Shown one piece after another: positions 49,939 through 50,389 of a stretch of DNA of 50,389 nucleotides. The notes under the pieces were generated by a model. That model made no database searches and had not been told where the DNA came from. It saw only the letters and a list, made by a program, of their open reading frames with translations. Position 1 is the stretch's first letter, and each line of letters starts with the position of its first letter. A program made the position numbers and the translations under genes. Origin of the DNA: Clostridia bacterium. Its GTDB lineage: Bacteria; Bacillota; Clostridia; Oscillospirales; CAG-272. Location: positions 1 to 50,389 of the forward strand of contig JAFXJH010000105.1 in the NCBI GenBank assembly GCA_017532425.1, written 5' to 3'.

Positions 49939-50389
49939 ATGAGAGATATAATGCAAAAAATCATAAATTTCATAAAAAGTAATTATAAAAGCATTATCGC
50001 TATTGCCGCAATTGTTGTACTCGGTTCGGCACTCATCGTGTCATCGGTAGTGATGATAACAAGTAGGAGTAACAAACCCGAGGCTCCGGAGGCTCCCGAG
50101 GAAACAATAAAAGGCGACGAAAACAACACGAAGGATCCAAACGACGACAGCACAGAGAATCCTGAAGATCCCGACAACGGCAATACCGAAAAGCCCGAGG
50201 ATCCCGACAGCGGTAACACAGAAAAGCCCGACGACCCCGACAGCGGTAACACAGACAAGCCTGAAGATCCCGACAGCGGCAACACTGATAACCCCGAAGA
50301 TCCCGACAGCGGTAACACAGAAAAGCCCGAGGATCCCGACAGCGGTAACACAGAAAAGCCCGAGAATCCTGACAGCGGCAACACAGAAA
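49939..50389 (+). CDS. Membrane-anchored protein with 11-residue tandem repeats (cut by window end)
   Basis: The start MRDIMQKIINFIKSNYKSII follows AAAGGAAAG and has its own promoter. A single membrane segment (about 19-42) anchors it; the rest should lie outside the cell. After a Glu/Pro-rich linker come seven copies of an 11-residue repeat of type EKPEDPDSGNT (50155-50385), still repeating at the window edge. Such acidic Pro-rich repeats usually form wall-spanning stalks. The functional C-terminal part lies beyond the window. Confidence 0.85.
   Translation, partial: MRDIMQKIINFIKSNYKSIIAIAAIVVLGSALIVSSVVMITSRSNKPEAPEAPEETIKGDENNTKDPNDDSTENPEDPDNGNTEKPEDPDSGNTEKPDDPDSGNTDKPEDPDSGNTDNPEDPDSGNTEKPEDPDSGNTEKPENPDSGNTE
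50155..50385 (+). repeat. Seven 33-bp tandem repeats inside the last gene
   Basis: The unit is 33 bp with core GATCCCGACAGCGG and codes for EKPEDPDSGNT. Copies differ mostly at silent or conservative positions. The array continues to the window end. Confidence 0.9.

Noticed and set aside
50155..50389. Regular 33-bp repeats resembling a CRISPR array
   Set aside because: There are no unique spacers. The repeats are directly adjacent, in frame, and code for a protein repeat.

Overview
The window reads as a gut-type Clostridia (low-to-mid GC Firmicutes, Oscillospiraceae-like) chromosome. Evidence is the near-consensus TTGACA-N17-TATAAT promoters, strong AGGAGG-type ribosome sites, a reductase-ended NRPS of a type known from gut Clostridia, and several cytoplasmic glycosidases. 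The genus cannot be read from the sequence alone.

Region 1 (about 586-7226) is a compact 6.6-kb integrative element inserted in the 3' end of a tRNA-Ser(GCU) gene (7207-7295, minus). It is bounded by 33-bp direct repeats (586-618 and 7194-7226), with 12-bp arm-type repeats just inside each end. It has a tyrosine integrase and a Cro/CI-type repressor on the plus strand, divergent from an excisionase-like protein, a replisome organiser and a DnaC-like loader. Its left part holds a ribbon-helix-helix regulator with three palindromic operators, three small genes, and a probable type I toxin-antitoxin pair. It lacks relaxase, terminase and structural genes, so it looks like a satellite or PICI-like element. 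Outside its left end lie two 162-bp tandem units that each carry a degenerate tRNA-Ser 3' end.

Region 2 (7385-33968) is ordinary chromosome rich in carbohydrate genes: an AroD-like enzyme with two MgtC paralogues, a quinone oxidoreductase, an AraC regulator, GH2 and aldose epimerase, a Gfo/Idh/MocA oxidoreductase, a double SGNH lipoprotein, a sialidase-like protein, a five-gene minus-strand operon (amidohydrolase, histidine phosphatase, membrane protein, EEP phosphatase, TIM-barrel isomerase), an XRE/membrane-protein pair, a GDSL esterase, a PepSY surface protein, a beta-helix protein, methylglyoxal synthase, a GH32/43-like propeller, and GH51 arabinofuranosidase divergent from an AraC regulator. 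Structured intergenic repeats punctuate this region.

Region 3 (34672-49604) is the most interesting part. It is an eight-gene minus-strand operon: SARP/BTAD-like regulator, GGDEF diguanylate cyclase, dimodular NRPS (C-A-PCP-C-A-PCP-R), 7TM histidine kinase, response regulator with HD-GYP phosphodiesterase, acyl-AMP ligase, acyl carrier protein and Sfp-type phosphopantetheinyl transferase. The biosynthetic part predicts an N-acylated dipeptide aldehyde. The regulatory part contains a c-di-GMP maker and a c-di-GMP breaker. The regulator's C-terminus looks like a GGDEF domain that has lost the catalytic signature but keeps the RxxD inhibitory-site motif at the correct spacing, so it could read c-di-GMP. 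The window ends in a divergently transcribed membrane protein with an 11-residue tandem repeat, cut by the window edge.
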